NCBI GenBank assembly: GCA_964059195.1
Contig: CAXKWD010000001.1
Coordinates: 218,000,484-218,064,483 of the forward strand
Origin: Ectobius pallidus
Lineage: Eukaryota; Arthropoda; Insecta; Blattodea; Ectobiidae
Reading direction: 5' to 3'
Length of the DNA stretch: 64,000 nt
Part shown: piece after piece, positions 46,301 to 61,200 of the stretch
How the letters are laid out: every line of letters begins with the position of its first letter
Numbering within the stretch: position 1 is the first letter of the stretch
The notes under the pieces: model-generated
Told to the model about the DNA's origin: nothing
Database searches by the model: none
What the model saw: only the letters and a program-made list of their open reading frames with translations
Translations under genes and position numbers: made by a program

Positions 46301-49300
46301 TCTCCAAAATTTAAAAATTTAAAAATTCAAAAATAAGAATTTTAAAAAATAAAATACCCAAAATTAAAGATTCAAAATCCAAAATTTGATAATAAAAAAT
46401 AAAAAAAATTAAAAAATCGAAAATAAAAAATAAAATATTAAAAAAGTCCAAAACCTCAATATGAAAAAGTCCAACAATTCAAAATTCAAAAAATCCAATA
46501 ATCCAAAATTGAAAAATCCAAAAATTAAAACAAGTTTCACTTCTGTCGCATGGCATTCCACGCACTATTTTTTTTTTTGTAATATAAATAACTTTTTCCC
46601 ATATAATCGATTTTACCCCAGATGGGGATACAGTAACAAATAATACTTCGAATTTGGACATAATAAACGTTTAGAAGTATTGTAGTATTAATATCTGATC
46701 TTATTACTTCCTAGTTGTGTTCACAGAGACTTGACTTTGCACAGTACCTTGTGGACTCGCTGTTTGAAACAAATAGAGTTATGCAAGACTGGAGGTGCAT
46801 GACACATATTCTTCTTGAGGAACCGAGGAATAATGAACTTCAAATGAGCCTAATAGAAATCATGGTGTGTTGCGTGAAGCAAGCTGCCACTGGAGAACAG
46901 CCGTCTGGAAGGGAACCCAAACAGGTTAAATTTCAATTATAAAATTTATAGGAAGTTTATATAGTGAAGTATAAATAAATTTTCCACCTAAACCACAAAA
47001 TAAATTAAGCCAAAAGTTCAATAAATGTAACGTTTACTTTTACAACTTGTTTTATAATTACAATTGTACAAAATGCAACCATATATATCACTCCTACATG
47101 AGCTTCTTATGCTCCTATTGTACATTCATAAATTAGTTTGTCATATAAAATATTAGCGTTATATTAAATATGTTACACATGTTTTTACATCAGAGTAACA
47201 AACAGCTGAGAAATCCATTTTAAAAATATAAAACCATTAAAATATACGGCTTATACGTTGTGTACCATAATTCCGGGGTGCGCGGGCAAAGAAAGTTAAG
47301 TCCACCATCCTAAAAAATTGAGATGTGTCCATAGAGTTATAGATAAAAATGTTCTCTACATTTGTGTTAAGTCCGGTAAGTCATATTCAAAATTGTACGG
47401 TAGTTATGGATGTGTGCCTCATGGGTTTATCCATCTCTAAAGCTATGTTGGGCTGGTATAGTGTGTTAAGTCACTCTAATTCTCAGTAACAAGAAAGTGG
47501 ACTTAACTCTCTCTGGCCGCGCACCCTGGAATTAGTTAAAAAATCTAAACTAAGTATGTCTTTGTATGAGCTCATAAACATGTAACATTTTTATGCCGAG
47601 ATTGTTCAGCAATAATCAATGTTATAAATCAGTATGCATATATATATATGAATCGGTGAGATGAAGAAGGGAAAAGTTCCACTTTTTTGGGGTTTTGAAC
47701 TGAGATAGCCATTTTGTTCTTTACATGTAAACGCATCTTTTTGCATGAAAAAATAAAATATTCCTTTCATATTTATGCTGTTATAGGCAGTGAAAGTTTT
47801 GGTCATACTCTTATTATTTTTAAGGTTTGTGAATTAATTATGATCATTTTTAGATTTTAAAGTACTCATTATTGTTAACACTCAGTTAAGTAACTGAACT
47901 AGTTAAATATTATATTAACACTTAATGCTTCACTTACGTCGCTGTTTATGAGCAGGACATGTTTCGGGATTCTTATCCCATCTTCGGCTGCTGGTCAACT
48001 GGCAACTTGTTGATCTGAAGACATTGTTATCAGTCAACCACCAGCTGAGGATGAGGGAGTAATCCCTGGAAACTAGTCCTGCAAATTAAATGTAAGTGGA
48101 GCAAGAAGTGTAAATATTTAATAAATGTTGACTCTGTACAAGTTTTACAGGTATGTAGGCCTACTATATTGTTTATTTATTTATTATTTAAACCAACATT
48201 GTGCTCATTAAACATTTATTTGCGATTTACCCATTGATTTAGTGAAATTTCCGTATAATCCGAGTTTTTTGTAATTCGAGGTAATCTCAGCCCCAATTAG
48301 CTCGAATTATCGGGGTTCTACTGTATAATAAATATTATTTGTGAGATCATTTATATTGGGAAATTGTGAAGTGAAGTGAAGTGAAATGAAGTTAGTGAAG
48401 TTAATAAATATATACCATATTTATCCGAATATAAGCCACCCCTGAATTTAAGCCGCACCTGCATTTTTAGCAGTAAAGTAAAGGAAAAATAATTAAATTA
48501 ATCCCAAAATGAAAAAATAAATTGCCTCATTTTCAATATATTAAAGTAACACACTTCTTAGCTGAAATAGGCCTGAAATAAGAAAAAGAATCATCTGAAT
48601 TTCTCAACCAAGAGGAAATTAGAGGTTAGAACAATAGAACATTTAAACAAGGAAATACAGACAAATCTGCATTAGCGACCCAATGAAGGTCATGACATCA
48701 ATCAGGATCCAATATTAATTAAATGTGCTGAAGGCTACAAGGAACTTTCGGTTTGGGAGAGGATATTTATCCATAAACATAAAGAACATCTCGACATCCC
48801 AATAGATTAATGTCTCATTGCCAAATGCAGCAAACATCCCTGAGAGGGCAACACAAACGTCCAGCCGACAGTTGATGTTAATCTGATGATTATGAAAGAC
48901 GATGGTCTTCGAAACTAGTTCAGGTATTTATACTGAAAGTGAAGTATACGTGCTAGACCCAACTCTTATATCTGTTTACTTGAGCAATGCTCAACCAACT
49001 GTAAGCGTTTTATGACAATAAAGTATCTTATCTTATCTTATCTTATCTTATCCTTTATAATATAGCTTCACTGTGTAAACTTCCAATATATGTTTGAACC
49101 TATGAGTAAATTATCCAATGGATAACATCAAGGATAACTTTTACAAACTCAAAGAATTTAAAGTTAACAATCACATACATTTATGGCGAGTTTCTCGATA
49201 AATGTCCTCTGGTAAGTATGAAAATGAGAGAAAAAGTGTTTCTACAAACTCGGGTTAAATCTTTCCAAGGGTAAATCGCTGAGTTAATTTATCCTTTCAT

Positions 49301-52300
49301 GGATGGCTGGATAAAATTTAACCTCTCGTAGGATCAATATGTTGGACGTGTACAGCTGATTGCAATTCCTGTAAAATACAGTTTTAGAAGCGCTGAGATG
49401 ATTTGTATTGTTGACTTGGTTTCTCCGTGATAGGATAGGCTTATATATATTTCTTATTTAAATTTTTATGTCGGTAACGACTGTATTTGCTAGTATTTGG
49501 TAGCACTGAGTATGCAAAAATTGCAGACTAGGCTCGTATTTCTCATTTTTCCTTCCTCTCACGCATTAGATCTCGACAATAATAGTATTTAGGCTATAAG
49601 AAGATAATATTATTCTGAACTAATTAGTATAATATATATTGCAAAATAATATACATTGCTGTATGGAAACATAGGAAGAAACGATTACATCTGCGTTATT
49701 CAAGATCTATTCTCAGTGTTCACCGTAGCTTGCTGGATTACTGATCTCGAGGTCCATGGTTCAATCCCCAGCCAGCATATATATTTATATATATTTTTTT
49801 CTTTCTTTTGCTTTCCTTATTATTTTATTAGTGCTCTGGTGGGTGATTTTGGAACTAACTTGTCCATTGGATTATTTACCCATAGTTATTTAGCGAGTTT
49901 ATAGAAACCATTTTCTTGTGTAATGTGATTATATGTTTTGTGTGTGATGCTGCAGGTGCTGTCTGATGTGCAGAAGCAGGAAGCACATGATGAGAAACTG
50001 CTGCTCACTGAACACTTTATGAGGACGCTGCCTATGATCTTAGAGAAGTGCGAAAATGAGCCCAACAAGTTGTCGAAATTGCTGGTGATACCTCAGTATT
50101 TTGAGCTGGGTTCAGATATGGGTTCCAGGGACGAAACAGTATGTATCACCATATTTTTTACATTCCTCTAGAATGGTCCTGTAGACCACATGCGAGTCAT
50201 GATATCGCTTTTTCTAACTCTTGACTGTACTCTTACAAAAAATTTGTGTTTTCATATTGCTAATTCATTTTTAATATTAAGATCAGATGTTGAATACTTG
50301 ACAGTATTACATTATTTTTACAATTCTCCAGCATTTAATTGACTATTCCACTCATACGCCATGTGTTTGATATTGACCAATAATGTTTAGCAATTCATCA
50401 GATATAGACCAATCACGGCCGTTTATCTTACAATATTCTAGTAGGAATTGCGAGGATGCTATTTTATTGGGTAAAACGTCTGCTTGTTACTGGACACATA
50501 AGCATCAGTGTCCAGTGATTAATACGTCACATGCTGCCATTAAGCAGCATGAAAACAGATTATTTTATACACCATAACTTATTTGAAAATTGAAATACTA
50601 GAAATGTACATTGATTAAGAACACAATTTCAATTCAGTGCAAGCCAGTTCGTGTGCTTTTATTCTGTTCTGCTGTTAGCTTACCTGAATGAAGTTAACTA
50701 TGTCTTCTATGCACAATTGGTAGCATTGGTCACAACATGGTGACTTGAATCGATTCAAGGATGGTTGATTCATAGTAGGCCGTGATCTCGCAGCTGTTAG
50801 TTTTGTTTTTATACAACAAAGCACAAAGGTAATTTTATTTGTATAATCCGTTACATTTTTATTCATGGAATAGTCTTAATAAATCCAACTCGAGTTGATG
50901 AGTTTCATCAGTTAAATTCGCTCCTGATGTGCAGTCTTGAATCTATCGATAAACTCGTCAACTCTCGTGGGATTACCTGTGAAAAAATATTCAGCACGTG
51001 AACCAGTACAAAAAGGTTTGGCTCAGGTAGAATTTAGTGTAATTATGCTTTTCCCTGCTTGTTAACCCTTTTACTGTTAACTTATTATTCACTAAACTAA
51101 ACTATACTACACTCCATCCCTGAATGGACTAGGCCTACCATCTGACCATATTTATATGGACATGTTTCCTCTATTCACACATTCCTGAGGAAGGCCACAG
51201 AGTGAAGATGTCCGAAAGCTCGAGCCTAATAATTTTGACGTGGCTGTTAACCTGAGAAGCCATCTTAAATAATCAGTGCCGTGAAAGTTTCAAATCTTAT
51301 GACTATTAACTTTTAGGTAGATTTCGAAGAAAAATCTACCTATTGCAATCGATACCATGTCATGACTTTTGAAAAATTCTTTCATATATTTACGTTCTAT
51401 GCCTCCCTAACAATAAGTACAAAACCACCGCCCGTTCAAAATTTTTTTTTGTGATATATATATATATATATATCTTTACACGCTAGCGGCCGTAATTTTG
51501 AAGATAATTGAACCAAATTTTATTATGTTATTTCTAGGCCCAATAGTTCGGAGAAGTTCGTTAATGAGCAAATTTGGTCCAAGGGGGGGATCGGGAGAGG
51601 GGGTTGAAATTTTGAAAAATTTATATCTCGGCCCCTATGAAGTATAGAGGGAAACTTTGTTTGAATAAATTAGAGTACTCCCAATGGAGTTCACAGTGAC
51701 ACCAACGATTCGGGGGTTTTGGGAGTGGGAGTGGGGGTGGGGGGATGGAAATTAAAAATTTTTGAAACCATGTCGTGTGGGGTATCATTATAAAGCTCTT
51801 GATGAGTATTCTACAAATCAATAACTAGTTTCTCGATAGCTCCCATTTAAGGCGAGATTTAAATGTTTGAAAAAGTGCTCTTTCCTCTTTTTTGCAGTTA
51901 TTATTGTGGGTTTGTCATGCCAAAGCTAAAGAAGAAGAGTGCTGCGCAGTGACAATAAATTAAACCAAAAGCACTTTGAAATCTACCTCAGCCTGTAGGC
52001 CTGCCTAAAGGGATTTTTTATAATTATAACTGCCTCAGTATATTTATAATAATCCATCATCAAGGCTAATTTTAAAACTTTGCAGCCTCGTCGAATTCAG
52101 CTAGGGGCCGGGAAACTGTGTGAATATTAATGTATTTTGATTTTCAGTCGTTCATAATAAAATACCATTTGTATCACTTCTACGTGGATTAACTTCAGTT
52201 AGGAATTGGCTCACAGAACACTTATCCAAATTATTATCATCAATTGATTGTTATTATTATGGATTACTGTATAATTTAGCCTAGTACGAGGGCTGGTCAG

Positions 52301-55214
52301 TAAGTAAGGTCTCCAACACTCTAGCCCAAGCTCACAACGTCGGACGAGAGATTTGGCACCACTGCCATGTCCCACTATCTCCCCTCTTTCAAACGAGCCA
52401 TTGCTGCAGCCGCTGAACCTTTTAGTGTCCGAGTTGGAGCTGCTTGAAATGGATCTCCTGATTTCCGTCCCCGCCAAGTGCGCCTACGCGAAGTCATCAG
52501 TTTCTTACGACAAAAAAAGTCCCGCCCATCGAAGTTCACAGATAGCTTTGCAAAGTTTATGGAGAGGGATGTATGGGCATAAAAAATGTGCGTAAATGGG
52601 TTCGTGAGTTTAAACAGGACCGGACAAATATTCATGATGAAGAACAAAGTGGGAGACCGACAACAGCCGTCACAGAAGAGATGGTGGCAAAAGTCGATGA
52701 ATTGGTGCGACAAGATCAACGTGTCACTACTCGTGAACTTTGTTTATTGCTTCCTGACATTTCTAAAGGTTCCATACAGACCATTTTGAGTGACAAATTG
52801 ATGTTCCATAAGGTTTGTGCGAGGTGAGTTCATGAGGCCGCACTTTTTGGGGATGGAAATCGGAAGATCCATTTCAAACAGCTCTATATCGGACACTAAA
52901 AGGTTCAGCGGCTGCAGCAATGGCTCCTTTGAAAGAGGGGAGATAACGGGACATGGCAGTGGCGCCAACTCTCTTGTCCGACTTTGAGAGCTTGGGCTGG
53001 AGTGTTGGAGACCTTACTTATTACTTGGCGGGGACGGATTTCAGGAGATCCATTTCAAAGAGCACTACCTCGGACACTAAAAGGTTCAGCGGCTGCAGCA
53101 ATGGCTTGTTTGAAAGAGGGGAGATAGCGGTATATGGCAGTGGCGCCAAATCTCTCGTCCGATATTGTGAGCTTGAGCTAGAGTGTTGGAGACCTTACTT
53201 ATTAACCAACCCTCATAAATAAGAACCATTATGTTTGGGATTATCTTGAGTTTGTCCCCCCTCTTTAATAAAACTCCTTAGTAAAAATGACAGAGTTAAT
53301 ATTAAAACAAACTTACATTATATTATTGTAAAGAAACACACAAAACCTTCGCTTATAGATAAGTACCTTACAACATACGAGGCACATCCATAAAGTAAGT
53401 TCGATACCGGTATAGCTGTAATGTTTTTGTGTAAAGATTTTATAGCACCTTTTACTTTGTGTGTCTTGTATTAGAAGTTCCACTTTTCTATCAATGTTTT
53501 TGTGTTGTTTCAGAATCTGGAATCGTTGCTTCAGCAGATAGAAACTACTGTGGGGAAATATCATGACACTGATCTGTTAAAGGTGTGCGCCAAAACATTG
53601 CACCTCTTGTGTACCATGAATCCCAGTTGCTGTGATCCTGTTTGCACCGTTCTGATTAATGATCTGGTTTACGACTATAAGGATGCTATGGATAAGTGGC
53701 ATTATCACACCAGCGGAGTTAGTATTTTACTGTCTCTCTCCCTATTTTATAAGTATAAAAGTGTCTTTAAATAGACCTACCTTATTATTTTCTAAAAGAA
53801 AAAAAAAACGTAATCTTACCATATTTCTCCGAATTGCCCCTGAATTTAACAGGAAAGTAAAGTAAAGTAAAGGGAAAAAATCTGATGTAAAAGTCACATA
53901 ACTTCCTCTGCCCAAATAAAAGTTAGCAGTATTCACATATCCTTGTACAGAATCGCAAGACACAATTTTACGCTGATTATCCTATCAATACCTCTTCTTT
54001 CAATGATGCGACTAAAAGCGCAGTATATATAACAAACTTAAAAAAAAAGAACAAATGACTGCAGACGTTTATTGAACTTTCTGCCGTAAAATATAATTTC
54101 CGGAATTTATCGAATATTTCCCTCAGATACATCTTTACTCTATGCATGGCCAACAACACATCTTTCTCACTTCACATTCTTATATAGAAAAAGAGGCCGT
54201 GAAAGAGCGCGAATTCAGTTGTTCATCACGTAAGACAAACTTTCTACAAACAGTGGGTGAACAGTGGGTGGCTTGTAACTACCCTCAGATAATTTTCTCG
54301 AAAAAATGTTTCTAATAAAAGTTTTAGCTCTTAGTATAAGCAACCCATGTGCAAAATTTAAAGAAAATCGTTAGAGCCGTTTTCGAGAAAATCGCGAAAA
54401 ACGAAAATTTCTTCATGTAAAGTACCCTTAAAAATAAGGGAAATTTGTCGCCAATCTACGAATCACATCTTCAGAAGGTACCTGACCCAAATACGAAATT
54501 TTGTTTTCATACGATTTTCCGTTTTGGAGCTAGCTTGTTCACAGATATTCCACACAGACACACACACAGACATGTTTCCAAAAATAGTATTTTTGGATTC
54601 AGGGGGCCTTGAAACGTGTATATATGCTAAAAACTCAACTTCGAATTTTGGGGTCGAAAACAATACTTCCTCTACCTATAGTACCTATGGTACGGGCAGA
54701 GGAAGTAAAAAAATTAACCCCAAAGTGAAAAAATAAATTGCCTCATTTCCATAATATTAAAGTAACACATTTCTTAGCTGAAATAGACCTGAAATGAGAA
54801 AAAGCCTTCAATTATGAAATTCTAATTTTATTTAATATAATTAAATAAAACTGATGGAAAAGGAAACAGAAATGAGTACTTTACACTTCCTATGACTGTC
54901 AGTGTTGAATTTCGCGCGATTCTTAAATTTATATAACTGCACACTCAGTTACCATCAGTTTAAAATTACCATACAATTATGCCATTTTCTTTTTTTTTTA
55001 CTTCTGAGCAAATCATAATACATGCATATTCTGTAATGCCGCTATGAAAAATGACAAAATACGCAAAACATATATCATGAAATGAACATCACTTGATTAT
55101 GCAGTTTTACGCATTTTCTAAAATGCTTTGATTAAAATCGATGTATTTTCGATGTTGAATCAATTAATACATTGGTAATCCTGGAGTTTCGAGATAATTG
55201 ATAAGTGATGGTGC

Positions 55215-55281
<67 letters not shown>

Positions 55282-58200
55282 CACTTGCTGATGAGATCAA
55301 GGCTATGTGGCATATGGACACTGTACAGATTGTGCCTATTGTGCTGGGATGTACTGGTGAGATTCCCTTCAAGCTTCAAGACAGTTTAAAGCGATTAAAA
55401 GTACAGAAATATTTGTACTTATCTATGCAGCGTGCGGTAATCCTAGAAACGTGTAACATCGTCAGAAGAGTTCTTGGGGAAAAAGTGGACCAGTAGAAGT
55501 TGTGTACAACAGGACAATTGTTGTTACTATATACATTTACAGTGTACTTACCTGCATGTAAAGCTGTATGTACATAAATATATACCTGTTTAGTTAAACA
55601 GAGAAATAAATAAAGGAATAATAATAATAATAATAATAATTTATTTGCTGTCAATTGACTTGATACTAGTTTCTGACATTGTCAAGCTTACAGACTAAGA
55701 GCTAATTTCTACAACCTAGATCTAAGGATAAAAGTGTGTGATTGATCAAAATATAATAATGTATATGTGCTAATCAGTTATTACAATTCGTCTAAAGAAT
55801 ATAAACATTTTTCTATTAAGTATTTCTTCAGAAGTGTTTTGAAATTTTGCTTGTCAGCATTCTTAATTTCTACAGGTAGCTTGTTGTATAGTATAGTTCC
55901 AATTACACTTACGTCCTTAAATATAATTTGCTTTTTGCATGTATATCTATGATAATCTAAGCTACTTCTTGTGCTATAATTATGAATTTCACTATTTTTT
56001 GTTAGATTTCTGTTTTGTATATACAGTACTGCTCTATAAACATACAATGAGTACACTGTTAGCATGTTTTGTTTCTTGAACGCAGTTCTACAAGATCCCT
56101 TACATTTTAAATCACTAATAATTCTAACACATTTCTTCTGTAATACCATTAGCTTATTCATATGCACCTTTGCAGCACATCCCCAAACCTCAATCCCATA
56201 AAGGAGATGTGGGTAGATCACCCCATAGTAGATTGTTTTCAATTCTTCCTTTGCTAATAAATTTTTTAAAAATCTCAAAATGTAAATGGACTTGCTAATT
56301 TTGGCAGATGTCTCATCTATATGCTGTGCCCATGTTAGTCTGCTATCTACCCATATCCCTAAGAACTTGTGCGTGTCTACCTTCTCACAATTTTTATTTT
56401 CAATCACAAGTCTATCTTCATGATTTTCTCCATTTGAGTAGTTGTACAACATTAATTTTGTTTTATCCATATTACACATAAGATTATTAGACCTAAAATA
56501 TTCTAATATTTTATTGGTACCTAGGATCATTGTTTCCCTTAGGGTTAGCTTATTTTCCCCCCAGAAATTTACTGTAGTGTCACCCGCATATGATGTTATA
56601 TATGGCTTATCTGGAGGAGGGGAACCATCCACAGTAGATCAACTGGCTGTATTATGCATATTTTTACCACTGTTGCCTAAAAACACTTGTATGCAATTTT
56701 AAGCCGCAGGCATACTTTGCTGGGCTTAATCTAGGCAAGAAATTTCGGCTTATATTCAAATAAATATGATGCTTTAGGAATAGGGTTGCCAATTCTTGGA
56801 AGTGGAAATAAGGGATAATAGTGTATATCAGAAGTGAAAATACAGGCTAAGTGCCAAATATAAGGGACCCAAAGTTTGCTATTCATACAACATATTGAAT
56901 GGTCACTTAGTACTGTATTATGCATGAAATAGATATAAAAAGGAGAGGAAGGTGCCAGAGAACTTACCAATTGGCAGGAGAAGCTGGTCTTCAATTGGTG
57001 CTGGCTCTGGTATCATAGTAACACATAAAAAAGAACATTAAAAATGACTGTATTAATATTTCCTATTTAATGAAACTTGCATATCACTCGATAATAACAG
57101 TACAAACATTTCTGCCAATACTAAACACATTAAAATAATAAATAAAAATTGTAACCGGGATTCACAGTGAAGTAATCAAATATACACACTTAATTCTGTT
57201 TTCCACTTAACTTCACTTATATAAGTAATGACTTACACATAATGCATTTCACAGCTTCTTAGCTGCATCATCAGATGAGGTCAACTGCCGAGTTTGCTGG
57301 AAGACCGGTAGATGTCTCTGTTGGGCGTATCAGTGTAGTGATGAGGTCGTTTTCCTTTGGGATATCGAAATTAACCAAGTTATTCCTGTTCCTTTGAATA
57401 CAAATTTTTTCCCATACCGTTAGTTCTATCGGTTTTGTTACAGATTTTACTAATTTAATGTCATCTTCAAATTCATGTCCCGTGGTCCAAAATGACATGA
57501 ATTTGAAGATGACATTAATTGAGGACAGAAGAATTTGCTAGATAGTGGAATAAAAGAAACTGCAGCGGCAAGGGTGGGTTGGGCGGGATATATCCATCCC
57601 TAGGTGCAACTTATATTTGAATTTTCCCGAAATGACATCTGGCATTCGATGATAGGAATAGGAAATTTTACTTACATTTTAATCAATCAATATTTAATTT
57701 ACCATGAGCATCAAGAAAGATGCTTATAGACCATATTTAAGCAATTAAACATTGCTTACTATAATATTTATCTCAAACAATGGCCAATGTTTATGCACTG
57801 TCATTTGTCCACACAAAGCAACCACTTAGGCTTAGGCCTAGGCATTATGTTATGTAATATTAGGGACCTTGAATAAGGGCACAAATGTTATTTTTCTTAA
57901 AATGAAATGTAGTCAGGCATTTCCCTGTGTTTTGAAGGTAAAGTGTGCAAAATCTATCGAGATTGGAATAAAACTGTACATTTGTATAAAAGACACACAC
58001 ACAACTCTACTTTATATACAGGGTGCAAATGAATAACACCTAATTATTTTACCTGTGTGTTTATAGAGGGGACATAGACAAGCAGCTTCTATTAGGAGAT
58101 TTTTGATCTATGATGTAAAATGTGTATGCTACAGGGCATTAAAGCCATTACAATTTAGTGCTCATAAGTCAATAATAAAGCAAAATAGGGTTAAAAGTTT

Positions 58201-61200
58201 CATTAAATTGACATTATGTCTTTCTAGTGATCACTAAAAACCTTATTCTTAATCACTCATTAACAGTTATATCATAATTTAGAGTTTTCATAATCTGCAA
58301 AATTTACAGACTAATCACATGACTGGCCGCCACTGCATTAGTTCTTTTTAATTCACAACTCCAGTGTTAACAACGAAATTCCTTTGTTTTGCATTTTTTC
58401 AAATTTTAAAAGTCAATGGCGGCCATGCCCTGGGAGATTTTATGTTGTAACAGGAAAAATTGAATCCAAAGAACAAAAATCTCCTAATAAAAGTTGCTTG
58501 TCTATGTCCCTTCTATACCTAGGTAAAATATTTCGGTGTTATTCATTAATACTCTGTATATAGATAGATGATCGTTATGAAAATATCATACTAAAACAAA
58601 TTTTTAAAAATGACTGGTGGGAATTCTGGAAATGTGGGATACATCTTGAAAAATACAGGACCAGAGTATGGGATTTTCCAGGAAATATGGGATTGTTGAT
58701 AACCAGGTCCCGGATTATAATGACATGTCATCTTTTTATTGATGCTACATAGACATTGCCAACATGTAGATAAATCCTAATCATGGCCTCTAGATTACAG
58801 AAATACATTTTTATTAAGTCATTTTTTGTCATTTTGTGCAGTTTTATATTTTTAGGGCATTTATTTCAATTTTAGGTCATTATTTTGTCATTTGCATGTC
58901 ATTTGCTTCCTTATTTTTTCATTTTCATGTATTTACATTGAGTGTATTAACTTTTTTTTTTTTCGTCGCTAGCGGTGCTGTCTTTGAAGTGTTGTTTGTT
59001 TAATGCAAGAAGGAAAAATTCGGCGTTAAATGTTGTCATGTCTCAGTCGGAAATGAGAATCAAAGAAACGCCAGAGTCTGCCACCTGCTTGGATTTGAGA
59101 GTGCAAACTACTGTTTACCCTCAATCAAACAACAATATAATCCAGCAGACCACAAAAGGAAATGCCGAATTTTGACTCGCCAGTGCCTCAGTGCCAGTAT
59201 AAAATTCTGTGAGAAAAGAACATTCGAAACATTACAGTTGTAATGTTGTTTTTACAGTTTTTACAATTACGTAGATACTAGTCCATAACTTTGTGTGTAC
59301 AATGATAAATTTTTATAAATAAAATATCAGTTTTTAGGTCTTTTTAGGTAGATTTCAAAGAAAAATCTACCTATTGCAATCGATACCATGTCATGATTTT
59401 CGAAAAATTATTTCATATCTTTACGTTTCATGCTTCCCTAAGTACGAAACCACCACCCGTTCAAAAAAAAAAAAATGTTGTGATATTTATATTTATATAT
59501 ATATATATATATATTTATATTTAGTACTCTACAAATCAATAACTAGTTTCTTGATAGTTCTCATATAAGGCGAGATTTGAATGTTTAAAAGTGCTCTTTC
59601 CACTTTTTTGTAGTTATTATTGCGGGTTTTTCATGCCAAGAGTGCTACGCAGCGACAGTAAATTAAACCAGAAGCACTTTGAAATCGACCTCAGCCTGTA
59701 GGTTTGCCTAAAGGGATTTTGTATAATTATTAAGTCATATTTGTTAAAATTAAGGGTCATTTTATAGGTCATTTTTCAAACAATTTTAGGTCGTTGGAAT
59801 CCGGGCCCTGTTGTTAACTTGCTAGATGGTGCAGTTTCCTGTACCCTTACCATGTATATTTTATTGAGAGTGCAGCTGTTCACATGATATCCTTCTCGCT
59901 TTTTATTAGTTCACTTACTGTATTTTGTTTTTTATTTTCAATTTAGGGTGTAGAAGATGAAGGTGTGCATCTGATACACAGTCTCAAGAAAGTTACTGCT
60001 TTCTATCACTTCAACGATCTCAACAAATATGACATCTGGGATCATATATTTAAGGAATTGGAACGTGAACGTGAAACGGTTAGAGTGACTGGAGAAATGT
60101 ATTTTCCTGCAGAGGTAAATGTGTTACCATTTTCCATTAATAGTTTGTAAATCTCAACGTTAGCATCGCTGCCTATGGATCAGCAGGCTCAGGTTCGATC
60201 CCCGGTACCTCCTTGAAGTTTACTGAAGTAGGGAAGTCTACCATTCGACCACTGCATCATCTACCATATTGTAACACGTTCGAACAAAAAATCATAATCT
60301 CAACAAATATGACATCTGGGATCATATATTTAAGGAATTGGAACGTGAACGTGAAATGGTTAGAGTGACTGGAGAAATGTATTTTCCTGCAGAGGTAAAT
60401 GTGTTACCATTTTCCATTAATAGTTTGTAAATCTCAACGTTAGCATCGCTGCCTATGGATCAGCAGGCTCAGGTTCGATCCCCGGTACCTCCTTGAAGTT
60501 TACTGAAGTAGGGAAGTCTACCATTCGACCACTGCATCATCTACCATATTGTAACACGTTCGAACAAAAAATCATAATCTCAACAAATATGACATCTGGG
60601 ATCATATATTTAAGGAATTGGAACGTGAACGTGAAACGGTTAGAGTGACTGGAGAAATGTATTTTCCTGCAGAGGTAAATGTGTTACCATTTTCCATTAA
60701 TAGTTTGTAAATCTCAACGTTAGCATCGCTGCCTATGGATCAGCAGGCTCAGGTTCGATCCCCGGTACCTCCTTGAAGTTTACTGAAGTAGGGAAGTCTA
60801 CCATTCGACCACTGCATCATCTACCATATTGTAACACGTTCGAACAAAAAATCATAATTTTATTAGTGCATTCTATTACATGCTAGTGTCAAAAACAACG
60901 TCAAGCAAGAATATTTTGAATGCTCCTTGCAGGTTATATATGTTGTTTCTTTTGTTTTCTAGGTAGTCAAATACTTTATCTCAGGAGCTTATTGTGCTCT
61001 TTTGTGGGAACTGCAGAAGATGAAGGAACTATTGAAAAATAATAAAAATGCTATTAATGAACATCAGGTCCTAAAGTCTAGACTGCAAACATTCATGGAC
61101 GAAACTACTAATATTCTATTGGAGGAATATAGATTTGTATGCAAAGAGGAGGTAGGTTTATCAAACTAAAGTTCTCTTTTGATTAAATTAATTGTGAAAC

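Larger units (their letters stand above)
47916..48120. repeat. Inverted-repeat element with two hammerhead-like motifs
   Basis: Arms at about 47923-47990 and 48045-48115 are inverted copies (CTTCACTTACGT...AGCAGGACATG against GGACTAGT-like CTAGTCCTGC...TAAGTGGAGC). Each arm carries a hammerhead-like core on its own strand. No ORF. Probably a fused pair of PLE terminal repeats. Confidence 0.7.

Noticed and set aside
46128..46530. Repeat array of possible CRISPR type
   Set aside because: Units are irregular A-rich variants without spacers, and the host is eukaryotic.
50383..50577. 64-residue frame between SA exons 9 and 10
   Set aside because: No similarity to SA or to a mobile element family, and no splice sites fitting the phase.
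60297..60856. Extra SA exons in tandem units 2 and 3
   Set aside because: They lack the 5' half and acceptor of the exon, so they are copies of an exon end rather than usable exons on present evidence.
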